From Negativicoccus succinicivorans (GTDB taxonomy: Bacteria; Bacillota; Negativicutes; Veillonellales; Negativicoccaceae): a stretch of DNA of 64,000 bases. A model generated the notes under the pieces. It saw only the letters and a list, made by a program, of their open reading frames with translations. It was not told the origin of the DNA and made no database searches. How positions within the stretch are numbered: the stretch's first letter is position 1; each line of letters opens with the position of its first letter. The stretch spans positions 1 to 64,000 of the forward strand of contig NZ_JACHHI010000001.1 of NCBI RefSeq assembly GCF_014207605.1. Reading direction: 5' to 3'. Shown one piece after another: positions 15,568 through 25,716 of the stretch. The position numbers and the translations under genes are program-made.

Positions 15568-17559
15568 ATGGCTGGCATTAATACGTATATAAAATTGCGC
15601 GACGGCATGAGCGCCCCGCTTCTTAAAATTGCCAACGCTACGGAAAAGGCTTCCGATAAGCTGAATAAATTCACCGGCTCGACCCGGGCGGCGGGTACGG
15701 CGGCGCAGCAGTCGGTAGGTAAATTCAATATGCTTGGATCCGTATTTGCGGGCAGTTTCCTTGCGGCTGGAGCAATCGCCGGAGCGCGGGCGCTCGGTTC
15801 GGCAATAGCGTCGGTGGGCACATCGGCGGAAGAGTTCGCGGGCATTCAAGCGCGGCTCGGGCTGGTGGCTAATTCGCAGAAAGAGGTAGCCGGACTGAAT
15901 CAGGCTATTTTCGAGAGTGCGCAACGAGCGCGCGGCAGTTATTTTGATATGGCAAACGCGGTTTCAAAACTGGCGATTAACGCTCGTGACGCGTTCCCCG
16001 ATCCGGCGGAAGTAGTCGGATTTACGGAAGGCATTCAAAAGCTTTTCGCAGTTGGCGGCGCAAGTGTCGCGGAACAAAAAAGCGCGATGCTTCAATTAAC
16101 GCAAGCGCTCGGCAGTGGACGGCTGCAAGGCGACGAGTTCCGGTCAATTTCCGAAAACGCGCCTATGTTGTTAAACATGATCTCGAAAGAGCTCGGCGTG
16201 ACGCGCGGCGAAGTAAAAGCATTAGCGGCGGAAGGTAAAATCACATCGGCGGTCATTAAAGACTCCATACTTAAGCATATGGGAGATATTGATGACGCGT
16301 TCGCGAAAGTTCCGAAGCGCTGGGGTGACCACTTCAAAAAGATTGGTAATATGGCGGTCGTATCGTTCGCTCCTGTGTTCGGCGCAATAACACGATTAGC
16401 CAACAGTAAAAGCGTTCAAACCATCGTTGATAACGTATCGACGGCGGTGCAGAGGCTCGCGCCTGTATTCTTGGGGGCAGTTACGGCGGCGACGTGGTTT
16501 ATTGACCGAACGGCTGACGGCTTAAACACGATTAACACGGCCTTTGACGAGCATAGCGTGTTAGTGAAAGGCGCGCTAACGGCGGTAAGTATGGCGCTCG
16601 GACATGCGGCCGGCATGATGTTAGTTACAGCCGGCAGAGCGGCTATTGCGGCGTCGGCGTTGGCGTTGCATGCGGTTCATACGTGGGCAGCAACAGCCGC
16701 GACCATTGCGCAAGCGTACGCGCAGGGCGGCTTGAACGCGGCGATGTACGCGTGTCCGGTGACGTGGCTAGTCGGCGCGGTGGTCGGCTTGGTGGCGGTA
16801 TTCTATGGCGCGATTGCGGCGGTGAATCACTTCGCCGGGACGAGCGTCTCGGCTACCGGATTGATTTTCGGCGCGTTTAGCTGGTTGTTTGCCGGAATTT
16901 ACAATATGCTCGCGCTAGTTTGGAATCGGTTTATTGATTTTGCTAATTTTCTTGGCGTTGCGTTTGTTGATCCGGGCTCGGCAATTTATAACCTTTTTGT
17001 GGCAATTTGGAACGGCGTTGTTGAACACGTTGCCGGGGCGATTAATGCGATTGTCGGCATGGTAAACAGCCATTTGGGCACAAACTTTGGCACGGTTGGC
17101 GTTCCTACCATTGCCGCAAAAGACGTAACCGGCGCATTTAGTTTTGAGCGGGCAAGCTATATGAACATGACAGACGCGGCCCGCGCCGGTTACGCAACCG
17201 GTAAACGCTTTGAGGACTTTCTCGGCAGCATTGGTAGCCCTAACGGCGCATTCGGAAAGCCGCTGACAGACGGCGCAAGCGACGTTGAAAACGCTATCGC
17301 CGATAATACGGCGGAAGGCGCGAAACAAGGCAAACGCGCAGCTGACGCACTCGATAGCACCGTAAGCGATTTGAAATATTTACGCGACGCAGCGGAGCGC
17401 GAAGCGATCAACCGTTACGTGAATGCGACTGTTAAAGTCGACGCGGGCGGTTTGCACGTCACGAGCGGCAGCGAACGCAACTTTGACGGCATGATGAGGG
17501 CGTTCTGTGAAAATATCGCGGAGGCGTTGGAAACGGGAACGGAGGGGGTTCTGCAATGA
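15568..17559 (+). CDS. Tail tape measure protein
   Basis: 663 residues. The N-terminal helical region (INTYIKLRDGMSAPLLKIANATEKAS) and the central conserved LQLTQALGSGRLQGDEFRSI-type block are hallmarks of the lambda/TP901-type tape-measure family. Hydrophobic Ala/Gly/Val stretches at about 330-450 form the membrane-active part. Its length implies a fairly short tail. It is the longest phage gene here and follows the chaperone, as expected. Confidence 0.93.
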   Translation: MAGINTYIKLRDGMSAPLLKIANATEKASDKLNKFTGSTRAAGTAAQQSVGKFNMLGSVFAGSFLAAGAIAGARALGSAIASVGTSAEEFAGIQARLGLVANSQKEVAGLNQAIFESAQRARGSYFDMANAVSKLAINARDAFPDPAEVVGFTEGIQKLFAVGGASVAEQKSAMLQLTQALGSGRLQGDEFRSISENAPMLLNMISKELGVTRGEVKALAAEGKITSAVIKDSILKHMGDIDDAFAKVPKRWGDHFKKIGNMAVVSFAPVFGAITRLANSKSVQTIVDNVSTAVQRLAPVFLGAVTAATWFIDRTADGLNTINTAFDEHSVLVKGALTAVSMALGHAAGMMLVTAGRAAIAASALALHAVHTWAATAATIAQAYAQGGLNAAMYACPVTWLVGAVVGLVAVFYGAIAAVNHFAGTSVSATGLIFGAFSWLFAGIYNMLALVWNRFIDFANFLGVAFVDPGSAIYNLFVAIWNGVVEHVAGAINAIVGMVNSHLGTNFGTVGVPTIAAKDVTGAFSFERASYMNMTDAARAGYATGKRFEDFLGSIGSPNGAFGKPLTDGASDVENAIADNTAEGAKQGKRAADALDSTVSDLKYLRDAAEREAINRYVNATVKVDAGGLHVTSGSERNFDGMMRAFCENIAEALETGTEGVLQ

Positions 17560-18302
17560 GTTACTATTTCTATTTAGGCGAAACTCTGCTTCCCGTTGCC
17601 CCGACGGCGATTGATACGACGATTAACGGCAAAAATACGACTATCAATCTGATTGATGAAGGCGAAGCGACGATCATCAAAGCGCCCGGACTTACCGATA
17701 TATCGTTCAAATTCATGCTGCCAAACCGTGAATATCCGTTCGCTAATTACGACACTTCACTTCGGCGCGGCTTGATTGATTATGCGGTGGGTGAAGTGGC
17801 GAAACGTTTCGGCGCCGGGCGGTTGTTTGGAAATTCGTTCTCATACAAGCCCGCGGCGACGTTTTTAGACGCGATCAAGGACGCGAAAGAGAACGTCAAT
17901 CCGATGCGATTTATTGTTACTCGCATGAATTTTGACGGCGCGATGTTATGGAACACAAACATGTTGACGACGATCGAGGATTACACGATTTCGGAAAACG
18001 CCAACAATGCGACGGATATTGAGGTAGCAATTAAACTGCGTGAGTACGTTCCTTTTGGTACTCAAGAGGTCGAAGTCGTAAAGGATAAAGACGGCAAGGA
18101 GACGCTAAAGGTAAAAGAGCGGCGCTATACTCCTGATGAAAAGTATCCGGCAGCGGTAAAGATAACAAATCAATTATCGGTGCTGGAAACGGTGAAAGGG
18201 GTCGGGAACGGCACGCTCGACTGGAGAGCGGCGGCGAAGCGGAGCGGGCTTGAGAATCCGCTCGCTAAAAACTTGAGGGGTAAGGTGGTTAAACTTGGAT
18301 AG
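17556..18302 (+). CDS. Baseplate/tail protein, XkdP-like
   Basis: 248 residues, overlapping the tape measure by 4 bases. TLLPVAPTAIDTTINGKNTTINLIDEGEATII is the typical N-terminus of XkdP-type proteins that join the tail tube to the hub. The usual C-terminal LysM domain is not evident, although the last 60 residues (KITNQLSVLETVKGVGNG) fit a shortened version. Confidence 0.82.
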   Translation: MSYYFYLGETLLPVAPTAIDTTINGKNTTINLIDEGEATIIKAPGLTDISFKFMLPNREYPFANYDTSLRRGLIDYAVGEVAKRFGAGRLFGNSFSYKPAATFLDAIKDAKENVNPMRFIVTRMNFDGAMLWNTNMLTTIEDYTISENANNATDIEVAIKLREYVPFGTQEVEVVKDKDGKETLKVKERRYTPDEKYPAAVKITNQLSVLETVKGVGNGTLDWRAAAKRSGLENPLAKNLRGKVVKLG

Positions 18303-19290
18303 CTTCAAGATTATTATTCACAATAAAGAGGCTGACAAGTACTTTGCCCCCGCCGTGCTTGACGGAGCGGAGTTGTCGCTCGAGTTAACCGGAGCGCCCG
18401 GGAAACTTGTTTTTTCGGCGCATAAAGACGAAATATTGGACTTCAAAGAAGGCGACACGGTGCAGCTGGTAGTAGACGGCGCACCGTGTTTTTTTGGATA
18501 CGTATTCAAAAAGCGGCGCGACCGTGAACAGCATATCGAGGTCACGGCGTACGATCAACTGCGCTATTTGAAAAACAAAGACAGTATCACGTATAAAGGC
18601 AAAAAGGCAAGCGAATTGATCACGATGCTTGCGGAGGACTTTCAACTGAAAGTCGGCGACATATCCGATACGGGTTTTGTAATTGATAAACGCACAGAGG
18701 ATAACGTGACGCTTGCCGATATGATCCAAACGGCGCTAGACATAACGATGATGCACACTAAAAAGCTATTCGTACTTTTCGACGACTTCGGAAAGCTGAC
18801 ACTTAAAGAGCCGACGGCGCTATGGGTGCCGATCCTGATCAACAACAGAACGGCGCAGAATTTCGCCTATGAGAGCGGCATTGATAATGACACGTATAAC
18901 TTGGTTAAGCTGGTCACGGAGGACAAGGAAAGCGGAGAGCACAAAGCATTTTACGCGCCGATGACGCCTGACGAGTTCGCAAAATCAGACGCAAAAAAGC
19001 AATGGGGCGTACTGCAGATGTACGAAAAGCTGGATCGAAACGCGCAGAGTCCGCAGGAATTAGCAAAGCAACTACTCGCACAACATAACGTCGTCCGGCG
19101 GAAATTATCCATCGACGGCGCGGCGGGTGATATCCGCGTTCGTGCCGGATCTCTGATTGCAGTATCACTTGAATTGGGTGACGTGGAGATTGCACAAAAA
19201 ATGCTGGTTACGAAAGTTACGCACAGCTTTTATCATCGCGACCATCAAATGAATTTAACGTTGAGAGGGGGCGTGATTAATGCTGAATGA
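18295..19290 (+). CDS. Baseplate hub protein (XkdQ/gpD-like)
   Basis: 331 residues. IIHNKEADKYFAPAVLDGAELSLELTGAPGKLVF and the following FxxGDxVxLxVDGxxxFxGYVFKKRRDRE block match XkdQ/YqbQ, structural relatives of phage P2 gpD. It forms the central hub ring of the baseplate. It overlaps its neighbours on both sides. Confidence 0.88.
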   Translation: MDSFKIIIHNKEADKYFAPAVLDGAELSLELTGAPGKLVFSAHKDEILDFKEGDTVQLVVDGAPCFFGYVFKKRRDREQHIEVTAYDQLRYLKNKDSITYKGKKASELITMLAEDFQLKVGDISDTGFVIDKRTEDNVTLADMIQTALDITMMHTKKLFVLFDDFGKLTLKEPTALWVPILINNRTAQNFAYESGIDNDTYNLVKLVTEDKESGEHKAFYAPMTPDEFAKSDAKKQWGVLQMYEKLDRNAQSPQELAKQLLAQHNVVRRKLSIDGAAGDIRVRAGSLIAVSLELGDVEIAQKMLVTKVTHSFYHRDHQMNLTLRGGVINAE

Positions 19291-19690
19291 ATCCCCCGCT
19301 AACCTTATCCGGGCAATGGTCGCGCAGACAACGGCGGCGGGCAAGCCGTCGGATCTTGTTTTTGGCGTGGTTACGTCTGACGATCCGCTCGAGATAAAGA
19401 TTGACGATAAACGAACGTTAGACGCTGATTTTATTATGCTTTCCGATATGGTGCGCGATTATGAGGTGGATATTTCCGTTTCCCACATGACGGAAACGAA
19501 AGGCGGCGGCAGCGGTGACGCGTCATATGAAAGCCACGCGCACGCTTACCGAGGCAGAAAGAAAATCACCGTACATAATAAGCTGAAAAACGGCGAAAAG
19601 GTCATCATGCTACGGCAAGCCGGCGGACAGTTATTTTATGTACTTTGCCGCGTGGCGGAGCATGCGGAACTGACGGGAGAGTGGTCATAA
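19280..19690 (+). CDS. Baseplate protein XkdR-like (DUF2577)
   Basis: 136 residues. The VFGVVTSDDPLEIKIDDK start and SDMVRDYEVDISV motif are typical of DUF2577 (XkdR). It belongs to the hub-spike junction. The stop overlaps the next start (TAATG). Confidence 0.85.
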   Translation: MLNESPANLIRAMVAQTTAAGKPSDLVFGVVTSDDPLEIKIDDKRTLDADFIMLSDMVRDYEVDISVSHMTETKGGGSGDASYESHAHAYRGRKKITVHNKLKNGEKVIMLRQAGGQLFYVLCRVAEHAELTGEWS

Positions 19691-20112
19691 TGGGGCTTTT
19701 GCCCGATGAATTTAACAATATATCAGTCGCGCGCGGCATTGACGCAACGCCCCCTCATGCGACGTATCGCATGCAGATCGAGGCGGAACGGGTCGACGGC
19801 GCATTGACTGACGATGTCGAGGCGGTAAAGCAGGCCGTTTACAAGATACTGAACACGGAACGGTACAAGCATATTATTTATTCGCCCGATTACGGTCACG
19901 AGTTAACGGGCTTATTCGGCTTACCTTTACCTTACGTATTGCCGGAAATTCCCCGACGCATTCGGGAGGCGTTAATGGTCGATGACCGGATCACCGATGT
20001 TGACCGATTCGACCTTAAACACGATAAGTCCGGAAACGTCACGGCGAAATTCGTCGTGCATACGATTTACGGCGCTTTTGACGCAGACAAGGAGGTGATC
20101 GTCGGTGTATGA
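19690..20112 (+). CDS. Baseplate wedge protein XkdS-like (DUF2634, gp25 group)
   Basis: 140 residues from the ATG at 19690; the earlier in-frame start would run inside the previous gene. VEAVKQAVYKILNTERYKHIIYSPDYGHEL is the conserved DUF2634 core with its central YG. It is the gp25-like wedge component that contacts the sheath. Confidence 0.88.
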   Translation: MGLLPDEFNNISVARGIDATPPHATYRMQIEAERVDGALTDDVEAVKQAVYKILNTERYKHIIYSPDYGHELTGLFGLPLPYVLPEIPRRIREALMVDDRITDVDRFDLKHDKSGNVTAKFVVHTIYGAFDADKEVIVGV

Positions 20113-21202
20113 AAAACAAACGGCGGAAACCGTAAGAAAACGCATGTTAGACGCGGTTAAAGCCGGCATTGATAAACGGGAAGGCAGTATTATTTTTGAC
20201 GCAACGGCGCCCGTTTCAATTGAAGTTGAGCTATTGTATGCGGCGCTTGATTATTACTTAAAAAACACGTTCGCGGATACCGCCGACCGTGAATTTCTGA
20301 TTGAACGCGCAAAGGAGCGCGGCGTTATCCCTCATAAAGCGACAAAAGCCGTCGTTAAAGGGCGATACGAGCCGATCACGGCGCGCGTAGCGGTGGGTGC
20401 TCGTTTTTCGTGCGAAGATTTGAATTACAAAGTTATTGAAGTCAAAAAAGACGGTTACATGCTTCTTGAATGCGAAACGGCGGGGCGCGACGGCAACCGG
20501 CAAGACGGGCGATTGATCCCGATTGACTTCAACATGGGTTTACGGGTCGCGGAAATAACGGAGGTAACCGTGCCCGCGGTGAACGATGAGGACACGGAGG
20601 TTTTCCGTGAGCGTTTTCTCGCGTCGTTCGATTTGCAGTCGTACGGCGGCAACATTTCCGACTACAAAGAAAAGGTCGGCGCGATTTCGGGTGTCGGCGG
20701 CGTTAAAGTTTATCCCGTATGGAACGGTGGCGGCACGGTTAAAGTCGTTTTCTGTACAAGCGAACAAAAAACACCGACGGCGGAATTTGTCGCGCAGGTT
20801 CAAGAGGCGGTCGATCCCGAACCGTACCGGCAAAAAGGCGTTGGCATTGCGCCTGTCGGGCATTACGTAACGGTAACCGGAACGACGGATAAAGCGATCA
20901 ACGTCAATCTTAAAATATCCCCGCGTGACGGGGTGACGCTGGAGGACTTAAAGCCCGCCGTCGAGCAAGCGATTCGCGACTATTTGGCGGTGTTAAATCG
21001 TGGCTGGAAAACGACGCAAACGGTAACGACCAAACGCTTTGAAAATACGGGTTTAGTCGCTCGTATTGCGCATATTGAAAGCGCGATTTTAGACGTGGCG
21101 GGCGTTCTTGATGTCGAGGGAACGACGCTAAACGGGTCAACGCGTAACCTTGAACTGGGAACAGACGAACTCGCCGTTTTGGGGGCGGTAAATTATGGCT
21201 GA
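20105..21202 (+). CDS. Baseplate J-like protein (XkdT)
   Basis: 365 residues. GSIIFDATAPVSIEVELLYAALDYYL near the start and the EDTEVFRERFLASF...GGNISDYKEKVGAISGVGGVKVYP block are signatures of the Baseplate_J family. It forms the wedge arms that transmit fibre binding to sheath contraction. It overlaps the next gene by 8 bases. Confidence 0.93.
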   Translation: MYEKQTAETVRKRMLDAVKAGIDKREGSIIFDATAPVSIEVELLYAALDYYLKNTFADTADREFLIERAKERGVIPHKATKAVVKGRYEPITARVAVGARFSCEDLNYKVIEVKKDGYMLLECETAGRDGNRQDGRLIPIDFNMGLRVAEITEVTVPAVNDEDTEVFRERFLASFDLQSYGGNISDYKEKVGAISGVGGVKVYPVWNGGGTVKVVFCTSEQKTPTAEFVAQVQEAVDPEPYRQKGVGIAPVGHYVTVTGTTDKAINVNLKISPRDGVTLEDLKPAVEQAIRDYLAVLNRGWKTTQTVTTKRFENTGLVARIAHIESAILDVAGVLDVEGTTLNGSTRNLELGTDELAVLGAVNYG

Positions 21203-21752
21203 TACACTTCGTAAGTCGCTTGATTTACGGGCGGCTTGTATTCGTCGATACTTCCCCGACGTACTGGCTAATGCGGCGGAGTTTATCGCGTACGCTGACG
21301 TAGTCGAGCCGGAGCTGGACATCGTTATTCAAAATTTAGTTGATAACGCGCTAAATACGTTCGTTTTGGACATCGACGAACGCGGGGCGCGGCGGTGGGA
21401 GGAAATGCTGAAATTGACGCCCGCCGTCGGCGCAACACTCGACGAGCGTCGGCAACAGATTTTAGCGAAGATCAACGCGCAGTTACCGTATACGATCCGG
21501 AACTTTCAAAAAATGCTAAACGCCACATTCGGCGAGGGCGTGGTAACAGTAAGCGTTGACCATGATAAATATGCAGAGTGGCTGAGTATCGCGCCGGGCG
21601 AAAATATCGATCAGGACTTTTTAACGACTTATGCGCGGCAGGTTACGCCCGCTAACTTAACGCTTAACTTACGTACTGACCACGCGGTCACGGCGTCAAT
21701 CCGACACGGCGGGGCGGCTATTACGTACGAATATATCACGATAGGGGGCTAA
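21195..21752 (+). CDS. Tail protein YmfQ/XkdU-like (DUF2313)
   Basis: 185 residues. RYFPDVLANAAEFIAYADVVEPELD, then RRWEEMLKLTPAVGATLDERRQQILAKI, are the DUF2313 signature. It connects the wedge to the tail fibres. It is followed by the fibre gene two bases later. Confidence 0.88.
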   Translation: MADTLRKSLDLRAACIRRYFPDVLANAAEFIAYADVVEPELDIVIQNLVDNALNTFVLDIDERGARRWEEMLKLTPAVGATLDERRQQILAKINAQLPYTIRNFQKMLNATFGEGVVTVSVDHDKYAEWLSIAPGENIDQDFLTTYARQVTPANLTLNLRTDHAVTASIRHGGAAITYEYITIGG

Positions 21753-21754
21753 AT

Positions 21755-22879
21755 ATGGCTACTTGGAGTAAAACACGCGTCACCGATGACGGCTTAAAGA
21801 TGAACGCGGAGGCGGTGGCGGCTAATAAAAGCATTGATATTTACGCGGCAAAAGGCGGCACGGGCGATAATTTAACGTTAGATACAATGCCCGTAACATT
21901 CGATATTGCGGGCGTAAAACAGAAAGAAAAGGCGGTTATCGTTACTCTGCAGATCGATAATAAAGGCGCACAGAGTGAACAGACGTTCAATCGGATTGCC
22001 CTTTTTGCTCGACTTGACGCGGGCGCAGAGGTTAAAACACCGTACGCGGTGGTTGAAAGCGACACACCGGAAAGCATTCCGGCGCAATCGTCGCAGTATA
22101 AGGTCTTACGCGTTGACGTGATCCTTGCTTATACGGGCGCGGAAAATGTAACCGTCACGCCAACGATCCAACTCGGCATTACGGAGGCACAGGCGCGCGT
22201 CATCGTAACGTCATCAATCGGCGATCATGACGGCGATCCAGCGGCGCACCAAGTAATGGCGCACAACGTAAGCGATACAACGGCACCGAAAGGCAACAAC
22301 GGCACGATCCGTGGACTTTTAGACGGCTTGGCGAACCGAATTAAGGCGATCACGGGCCGGGCGCGTTGGTTCGATGACCCGGATATCACGCTAACGACAA
22401 CAAAAAAACGGCTCGACGCGCTGGATAACCGTGTCGGCACGCTCGACTTTATCCCGAATAGCCGAATTGGAACGACCCAAAACAAGATCGCGACGCTTGG
22501 ATTTAACGGCCGCTTTGATAAAGAGCGGTTACCGACTGGGATTGTTTATGACAGCGATTTTAGCGCGTCGACAGGGTCTGACGGCTATGTTGAACTCCCT
22601 AACGGGATAATTATACAGTGGGGGCGCATTTCGCTTTATTCGGCGAAAGTATCACAAACGCGAACGGGGTATTTTGAGCGCTCGTTTCCATCAAGCTGTT
22701 ATAACGTAACAGTAACTCCGTATAGCCCGGACTCGATTTACAAAAACAAAGACGACTGGACTTTACACGTTACCAGCGTCTCGCGCAGCAGCGTTACTGT
22801 CGTTGTCGCTTCGGCAACAACAGACGAGTTTGTCGACACTAGCAGCGCGTACTGCTACTACATGGCTATCGGTCGCTAG
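21755..22879 (+). CDS. Tail fibre protein (DUF3751-type N-terminus)
   Basis: 374 residues. The N-terminal 150 residues ([29 protein letters not shown]...) are the collar-fibre anchor seen in many myoviruses. The C-terminal 110 residues ([12 protein letters not shown]...[17 protein letters not shown]...YYMAIGR) resemble the short trimeric tip domain (gp53-like) that binds the host surface. This tip decides host range. Confidence 0.88.
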   Translation: MATWSKTRVTDDGLKMNAEAVAANKSIDIYAAKGGTGDNLTLDTMPVTFDIAGVKQKEKAVIVTLQIDNKGAQSEQTFNRIALFARLDAGAEVKTPYAVVESDTPESIPAQSSQYKVLRVDVILAYTGAENVTVTPTIQLGITEAQARVIVTSSIGDHDGDPAAHQVMAHNVSDTTAPKGNNGTIRGLLDGLANRIKAITGRARWFDDPDITLTTTKKRLDALDNRVGTLDFIPNSRIGTTQNKIATLGFNGRFDKERLPTGIVYDSDFSASTGSDGYVELPNGIIIQWGRISLYSAKVSQTRTGYFERSFPSSCYNVTVTPYSPDSIYKNKDDWTLHVTSVSRSSVTVVVASATTDEFVDTSSAYCYYMAIGR

Positions 22880-22891
22880 AAAGGGGTCATT

Positions 22892-23119
22892 ATGGGCGAT
22901 ATCTTAAACGAAAAGCTGACTATTGATGTTGACCTTACTCGCCCGCTAGTTATGGGTCTTGGCGAGCGCGGCGCGAAAGGTGAACGGGGGCCGCAAGGAC
23001 CAGCAGGACCACAAGGACCGGCAGGACCAGCAGGACCAGCAGGGCCACAAGGACCGACGGGAAAAACACCGGAGTTTTATTTAGAAAAAAGCGGCGATTT
23101 ATACGTTGATGAATATTGA
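22892..23119 (+). CDS. Short collagen-like phage protein
   Basis: 75 residues. A 30-residue head ([29 protein letters not shown]) leads into about 10 Gly-Pro-X triplets, then a tail [17 protein letters not shown]. Collagen-like triplets form trimeric rods in phage fibres. It shares its layout with the next two genes, and the end motif xGDLYvDe is found again at the end of the 23133 protein. Confidence 0.8.
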   Translation: MGDILNEKLTIDVDLTRPLVMGLGERGAKGERGPQGPAGPQGPAGPAGPAGPQGPTGKTPEFYLEKSGDLYVDEY

Positions 23120-23132
23120 GGAGGCGTAAAAA

Positions 23133-23780
23133 ATGGCTAGAAAACATTTAGGCAACATCAAAGGACCGAAAGGCGATAAAGGCGATCAAGGCCCGCAGGG
23201 GTTGCAGGGTATTCAAGGCATACCGGGTCCGAAAGGTGAAACCGGACCGAAAGGCGACAGAGGCCCACAAGGTGATCAAGGCCCGCAAGGGTTACAAGGT
23301 CCGCAAGGTGAGCGCGGCTTACAGGGGCCGGCGGGCAAAGACGGTCAACAGGGCATTCAAGGCGTTAAAGGTGATCCGGGTAAGCCGTTCCGCTTTTCAA
23401 AAGTATATTCAAGCGTTAGCGAAATGAACGCAGCGTTTACGAGTGACGGCTTAGAAGAGGGCGCGGTCGTTTTAATTTCAACAAAAAACGTCGATGATCC
23501 GGATAACTCGAAAATGTACGCAAAAAGTAAAACGGCGTATACATTTTTAACCGACTTGAGCGGCGCAAAAGGTATTCAAGGGCCGCAAGGCGAGCAGGGC
23601 AAACAAGGTGTACAAGGTCCGGCGGGAAACGATGGCGCGCAAGGTCCGGCAGGTGAGCGTGGTCCGCAAGGTCCGGCAGGTCCGAAAGGCCCGCAAGGCC
23701 CGAAAGGCGATAAAGGCGACGCTCCGCAAGTGACGTTTACTTTGGATAGCGACGGCAACCTTTATTATGAAGTCGTTTAG
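23133..23780 (+). CDS. Collagen-like phage fibre protein
   Basis: 215 residues with two blocks of GXX triplets (about residues 10-80 and 148-192). Between them is a globular segment ([33 protein letters not shown]), a small fold common in Firmicute phage collar or fibre proteins. It ends [14 protein letters not shown]. The repeats make this DNA prone to recombination with the flanking collagen-like genes. Confidence 0.85.
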   Translation: MARKHLGNIKGPKGDKGDQGPQGLQGIQGIPGPKGETGPKGDRGPQGDQGPQGLQGPQGERGLQGPAGKDGQQGIQGVKGDPGKPFRFSKVYSSVSEMNAAFTSDGLEEGAVVLISTKNVDDPDNSKMYAKSKTAYTFLTDLSGAKGIQGPQGEQGKQGVQGPAGNDGAQGPAGERGPQGPAGPKGPQGPKGDKGDAPQVTFTLDSDGNLYYEVV

Positions 23781-23791
23781 GAGGAGATTTA

Positions 23792-24574
23792 ATGCGTATA
23801 CTTTTAGGTCGAGTAAAGGGAGATAAAGGCGAACGGGGGGCGCAAGGACCGAAAGGCCCGCAGGGTGAACGTGGTCCGCAAGGCCCGCCGGGCGAACCGG
23901 GGCAAACGGACATCTACACGAGGGCAGAAAGCGATGAACGGTATCAGTTAAAAGGTGAAAGCGTTGACTTCAACGAATTAGCGAGACGTATACCGTCTTG
24001 GCAATGGAAAGTGACGCTTCCAAAGTCTGATCACCAAACCGTCACGGCAACGGTCGGAGATAAGACATACACGAGCGACTTTTACGCGCCGCAAGGTAGT
24101 CAAATTACATTTAGTGTTACGCCTGACACGGGTTATATTGCTGGGAAGGTTTCGCCAACAAGCGTAACGCTTACTGGTGATTTTGCAACGGTAACCGTCA
24201 CGGCGGCAACGGAAAGCCGCGGCGTTAAGGCTGGAAGCCGCACAATTACAAGACCGACAGGCACAGTCTCTGTGAAAATTCCGCCGAGTGTATGCACGGT
24301 TAAAATGACGGCCGATTATGTGAAAAAATTCGTACGTGTAGAGCCGCAAGGCACATTAAGGTTTTTCTTAGCAGACGCCGTAGGGAGCAATTGGGGGCCG
24401 GCTCTTGCTTATGACGCGCCAGTGGCACCATCGACTCCGCCGCCAGCGCCAAAGCTTCCTAGCGCCACATTGTTTTATGACATTTTTGGCACTTACCTTA
24501 TTTCTGGAAGTATCGTTATAGAGTGGTCAGAGGATATCAACAAACATTCTATTAATTATGATTTGACTAAATGA
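23792..24574 (+). CDS. Collagen-like fibre protein with C-terminal receptor-like domain
   Basis: 260 residues. A short start (MRILLGRVKGDKGERG) leads into about 9 GXX triplets, then a TDIYTRAESDERYQLKGE linker typical of tail fibres. The non-collagen half contains Ig-like beta repeats (VSPTSVTLTGDFATVTVTA). The last 70 residues differ in style and may be the variable binding tip. Confidence 0.82.
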   Translation: MRILLGRVKGDKGERGAQGPKGPQGERGPQGPPGEPGQTDIYTRAESDERYQLKGESVDFNELARRIPSWQWKVTLPKSDHQTVTATVGDKTYTSDFYAPQGSQITFSVTPDTGYIAGKVSPTSVTLTGDFATVTVTAATESRGVKAGSRTITRPTGTVSVKIPPSVCTVKMTADYVKKFVRVEPQGTLRFFLADAVGSNWGPALAYDAPVAPSTPPPAPKLPSATLFYDIFGTYLISGSIVIEWSEDINKHSINYDLTK

Positions 24575-24579
24575 TTTCT

Positions 24580-24607
24580 TTAGCGCCTTTTGATGGTGCT
24601 TTTTTGT
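24580..24607 (+). terminator. Terminator between fibre and lysis genes
   Basis: Stem AGCGCC / GGTGCT around TTTTGAT, then six T's. It overlaps nothing essential once the holin start is placed at 24619. Confidence 0.6.
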
Positions 24608-24618
24608 TGGAGCAAATT

Positions 24619-25158
24619 ATGTTGAAAGAAATAAACGAAATTATTCATGGCGTATCTGATGCGATGACGAAACTCGCCGATGCTTGGTGGGTGAAGTCGG
24701 CTTTTTCCGCTATTGGTAGCGGCGCTATTTGGCTAATCCATCTTAAACACGTTCAAGTACTGGGCGTGTTTATTTTATTAGTGTTAATTGACCTCACCAC
24801 TAAATGGAGCGCGATCACTTATCAAATGCTGCTTGAAAAGGGGGCAAAGCCGGAAAACATATCCGGCTTTGATAAGTGGTTAGCGATTCCGATGGCGTTC
24901 GCTGAGGGTCGTGTAGCGTCACGCTTTTGTCGTAAAGGCTTTACCTATAAGGTCATAACTTACACGATAGCCACGGCGGCTGGGTACTGCTGGGATTTTA
25001 TGACCGGGGCAGGGTTCGCCGTTAATTTGGTCTGGATGTACCTTGGCGCGTCAGAGTTTTTATCCATTTTGGAAAATATGCGCGACGGCGGTAACGTTGC
25101 TATGGGACGCTTTTTGGAACTTGTGAAAGACAAAGTCGAGAAAAAGGTTAAATTATGA
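24619..25158 (+). CDS. Phage holin family protein
   Basis: 179 residues from the ATG at 24619, with GGAG upstream; starting earlier would put the terminator inside the gene. At least three hydrophobic segments are visible (SAIGSGAIWLIHL, VLGVFILLVLIDLTTKW, and TYTIATAAGYCWDFMTGAGFAV). LIDLTTKW-(x)n-GFDKWLA is typical of the TcdE/holin_4 family. It makes the membrane lesions that time lysis. It overlaps the amidase gene by 4 bases. Confidence 0.85.
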   Translation: MLKEINEIIHGVSDAMTKLADAWWVKSAFSAIGSGAIWLIHLKHVQVLGVFILLVLIDLTTKWSAITYQMLLEKGAKPENISGFDKWLAIPMAFAEGRVASRFCRKGFTYKVITYTIATAAGYCWDFMTGAGFAVNLVWMYLGASEFLSILENMRDGGNVAMGRFLELVKDKVEKKVKL

Positions 25159-25688
25159 TCATTGAAAAAATACTTGACCTAAACGCCTTTGATCCGTACA
25201 TTATGCGCGGGCGCGGCTACGTAGATAAAATTACGCTCCATTGGACGGGCGGAACGCATTACGATGTAGACCACTCCGCCTATCATGTTGTGATTGATGG
25301 GTCGGGGCAAATTTACATTACTTGTAATTTCGATGAAAGGGCGGCGCATACGTGGCGGCGCAACACCGGAAATTTGGGTATTGCAATAGCTTGTTGTTAC
25401 GGGCTGGGCGACGTATGGGCGGACGGTACGGTGACGAATTGGGGCGACTATCCGCCGACGGACAAACAAGTAGAGGCAATGGCGCGTGTAGTCGCGTATT
25501 TAGCCGTCGGCTTAGGCGTTCAAACGGCGGACATTCGCGACCACCATTATTGGGCAGAGATTGACGGCTATGGAAGTGAACGCGTCGACATGATGTCGCT
25601 ACCACAAGAAGCAGGAAAAAGCGGCAGAGACATTATTGTTGGAAAAGCAGTTTGGTATACGCAACAATGGGGCGTAAAACTTAATTAG
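25155..25688 (+). CDS. Endolysin, N-acetylmuramoyl-L-alanine amidase (Amidase_2)
   Basis: 177 residues, a single catalytic domain without a cell-wall-binding part. ITLHWTGG carries the first zinc-binding His; AYHVVIDGSGQIY and AHTWRRNTGNLGIAIACCYG follow the PGRP/amidase_2 fold. The later DHHYWAEIDGYGSERVD gives the remaining His/Asp residues. It cuts the amide bond between MurNAc and the peptide. The lack of a binding domain is normal for phages of diderm hosts. Confidence 0.92.
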   Translation: MIIEKILDLNAFDPYIMRGRGYVDKITLHWTGGTHYDVDHSAYHVVIDGSGQIYITCNFDERAAHTWRRNTGNLGIAIACCYGLGDVWADGTVTNWGDYPPTDKQVEAMARVVAYLAVGLGVQTADIRDHHYWAEIDGYGSERVDMMSLPQEAGKSGRDIIVGKAVWYTQQWGVKLN

Positions 25689-25716
25689 GGGTATACATTT
25701 ATACTCAAAAACAAAA

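Noticed and set aside
15372..15845. Minus-strand frame over the tape-measure start
   Set aside because: Ser/Ala/Pro-rich shadow of a well-supported gene on the plus strand, with no ribosome site.
22975..23720. Periodic short repeats that could look like a repeat array
   Set aside because: They are in-frame Gly-X-Y codons of collagen-like proteins.
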